NCBI GenBank assembly: GCA_910589415.1
Contig: OU342630.1
Location: 1,984,001 to 2,048,000, forward strand
DNA: 64,000 bases
Direction of reading: 5' to 3'
Source of the DNA: Malachius bipustulatus
Taxonomy: Eukaryota > Arthropoda > Insecta > Coleoptera > Melyridae
The position numbers and the translations under genes are program-made. Shown in pieces: positions 62,641-64,000 of this stretch; the stretch's first letter is position 1, and each line of letters begins with the position of its first letter. The notes under the pieces are model-generated. The model had not been told where the DNA came from, did not search any database, and worked only from the letters and a program-made list of their open reading frames with translations.

Positions 62641-64000
62641 GTATTTTTATGCGATTCAATTATGAATATTTTAACCGCTTTTTAAATTGGCTTTCTATAC
62701 CATAGAAAAATTTCCATAGTCACGTCATATTCGCGTAGTGGCTTACTGTGAAAATTGCATTTCATTTTGTTTCAAAACGTGGCTTAGAATGGATTTTTAA
62801 ATTTACAAAACAAAAAAAAATGTCAAATTTAACAATTTTGCCCCTTTTCCTATGCCCGCCACTGGCTAACTTAATTAAAAAATACTATTTTTTACGCTAC
62901 CTTTAATAGAACGGAAAAAGTGATAGGGGAGCTTTGAAAACCGATAATTTGAAATTCTATAGAGGAATAAAGCATAATTATGTAACAGAATTCTAATATC
63001 TCCGCCATTTTTCTTATTTGCTTCTTGAAATTTTTCATAGTTAAGGATTATTAGCATAGTTGTCTACTGGAAAAATTTTTGTTCAATTCCTTCAAAAACG
63101 TGTTCATAAACGGTTATAGAAATTTAGCCTTTTTTCCCTTTTCTTACCCACGCCACTGGCTTAATAATAAAAATATTGCAAATTTTATCGCAATATTTTA
63201 ACTCAATATTTTATAACTCAAATTTAGAATAATCTTCTTCCAATAATGCTAATTTCATTTAAAAGTTTTTGTTTCTAACTTGCTTATTTAGGGCTTCATA
63301 ATCTATAAATTTTTCCTAAAATTGAAAAGGCCGCCATTTTGGAACGGCTCTTCTGATTTAATTCAAATACAGTACCAGACGCCTACTTGCAGCTATCTTC
63401 CACCAAAAAAACTTCAGCCCCCTAAATTGAAAACTGCGACCAGAAACCGTGCCTCATACCCGTTTTTTTTTTTTTTTTTTTGAAATTTCGAGGGACCTGT
63501 AAAAGTAATGCAATTTTAGGAAAATGTTTTTTACGAAAATCAAACGTCATCCCTAAGTTTCACAAGAGTAAAAAAATTCGTTCAATAATCTTGAAAGATG
63601 AAGCTACAGTAGCGTTCTTAAAATTTTAGAGAAATAAACATCATGTAAAAAAAAAATTGATATCTCCGCCATTTTTCTTATTTACTTCTTAAAACTTTCA
63701 AGGGTTAAAGGCTATTAGTATAGCTATCTACTGTAAAAATTTCAGTTGAATTCCTTCAAAAATGTGCTCATAAATTGTTAGAGAAATTTAGCCATTTTTA
63801 CCCTTTTCCTACCCACGCCACTGGCTTATTAATAAAAGTAATGTAAATTTTATTGCATCAAATTAAATGTCAAGTAATTTTCTTCAAACCCTGTTGATTT
63901 GATTTCAAAGTTTTTTTTCCAGCTTGCTCATACAGGGGTTCAGAAAATATCAAATTTTCCAAAAATTAAAATGGCTGCCATTTTGAAACCGCTTGGCCGA
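62641..64000 (-). repeat. Satellite-like array, inverted relative to 10160-12299
   Basis: On the minus strand it repeats the words of the left array: CCAGTGGCGTGGGTAGGAAA (near 63800 and 63145), CCGCCATTTTTCTTATTT on the plus strand at 63001 and 63667 (spacing about 665), and GAATCGCATAAAAA at its border (62646). The array runs off the window. Confidence 0.7.

Noticed and set aside
1..64000. CRISPR arrays, operons, ribosome binding sites or phage genes
   Set aside because: None seen. The repeats are transposon-derived and the gene content is eukaryotic.

Overview
The window reads as AT-rich euchromatic or pericentromeric DNA of an insect, or at least an arthropod. The evidence is indirect: an errantivirus-type gypsy element with env, a CsRn1-type gypsy element, Dong/R4 LINEs sitting in TAA repeats, TACAGGGTG-ended Tc1/mariner elements, and no prokaryotic gene organisation. 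I found no host gene that I can name. One possible host exon lies near 49.1-49.3 kb. Nearly everything else is mobile DNA in several layers of nesting.

Left part (1-13.6 kb). A minus-strand gypsy element (pol 1-1385, gag 1382-2017 and 3538-4004) carries a textbook -1 frameshift site, but its gag is split by a 1.5-kb DNA transposon. A degenerate minus-strand Dong element (4547-7634) follows. It is interrupted by a tRNA-derived SINE with a 13-bp target duplication and by a palindromic foldback element. Then come a 5S-rRNA-derived SINE, MITEs, a ~640-bp satellite array broken by a PIF/Harbinger MITE, and a 703-bp solo LTR.

13.6-24 kb. A decayed but structurally complete CsRn1-like gypsy element (13599-17864, 4-bp CTAG duplication) is followed by foldback elements, a LINE 3' fragment, further 5S SINEs, and a Tc1/mariner-type element (about 21165-23935). 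The left terminal repeat of that element holds an insertion with a Penelope-type hammerhead ribozyme motif at 21831-21872.

24-45 kb. One errantivirus on the minus strand has been blown apart. Its env gene survives in three blocks (44688-44447, 28860-28641, 26690-25310) with the integrase end upstream (about 44990-44700). A Tc1/mariner-superfamily DDE transposon entered env at 26.7-28.6 kb. A CR1/Jockey-type LINE (44446-39129) entered the env 5' half. Four Dong/R4 LINE copies then stacked head-to-tail in the TAA tail of that LINE (28.9-39.1 kb). The first Dong copy keeps a 1,132-codon open frame with RT and restriction-like endonuclease motifs.

45-64 kb. This stretch holds TACAGGGTG foldback elements, an inverted duplication of a transposase segment, two PIF/Harbinger elements (one keeping a Myb/SANT-like gene, one a transposase N-terminus), an unclassified element with repeated GGATATATCC motifs, a near-perfect ~570-bp palindrome, LINE fragments, a second copy of the tRNA SINE, and the satellite of the left side again in opposite orientation.

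The strongest leads are the hammerhead ribozyme, the Dong stack in TAA repeats, the 5S-derived SINE family, the exact loss of catalytic aspartates in an otherwise open gypsy pol frame, and the palindromic element family tied by its ends to a resident transposase.
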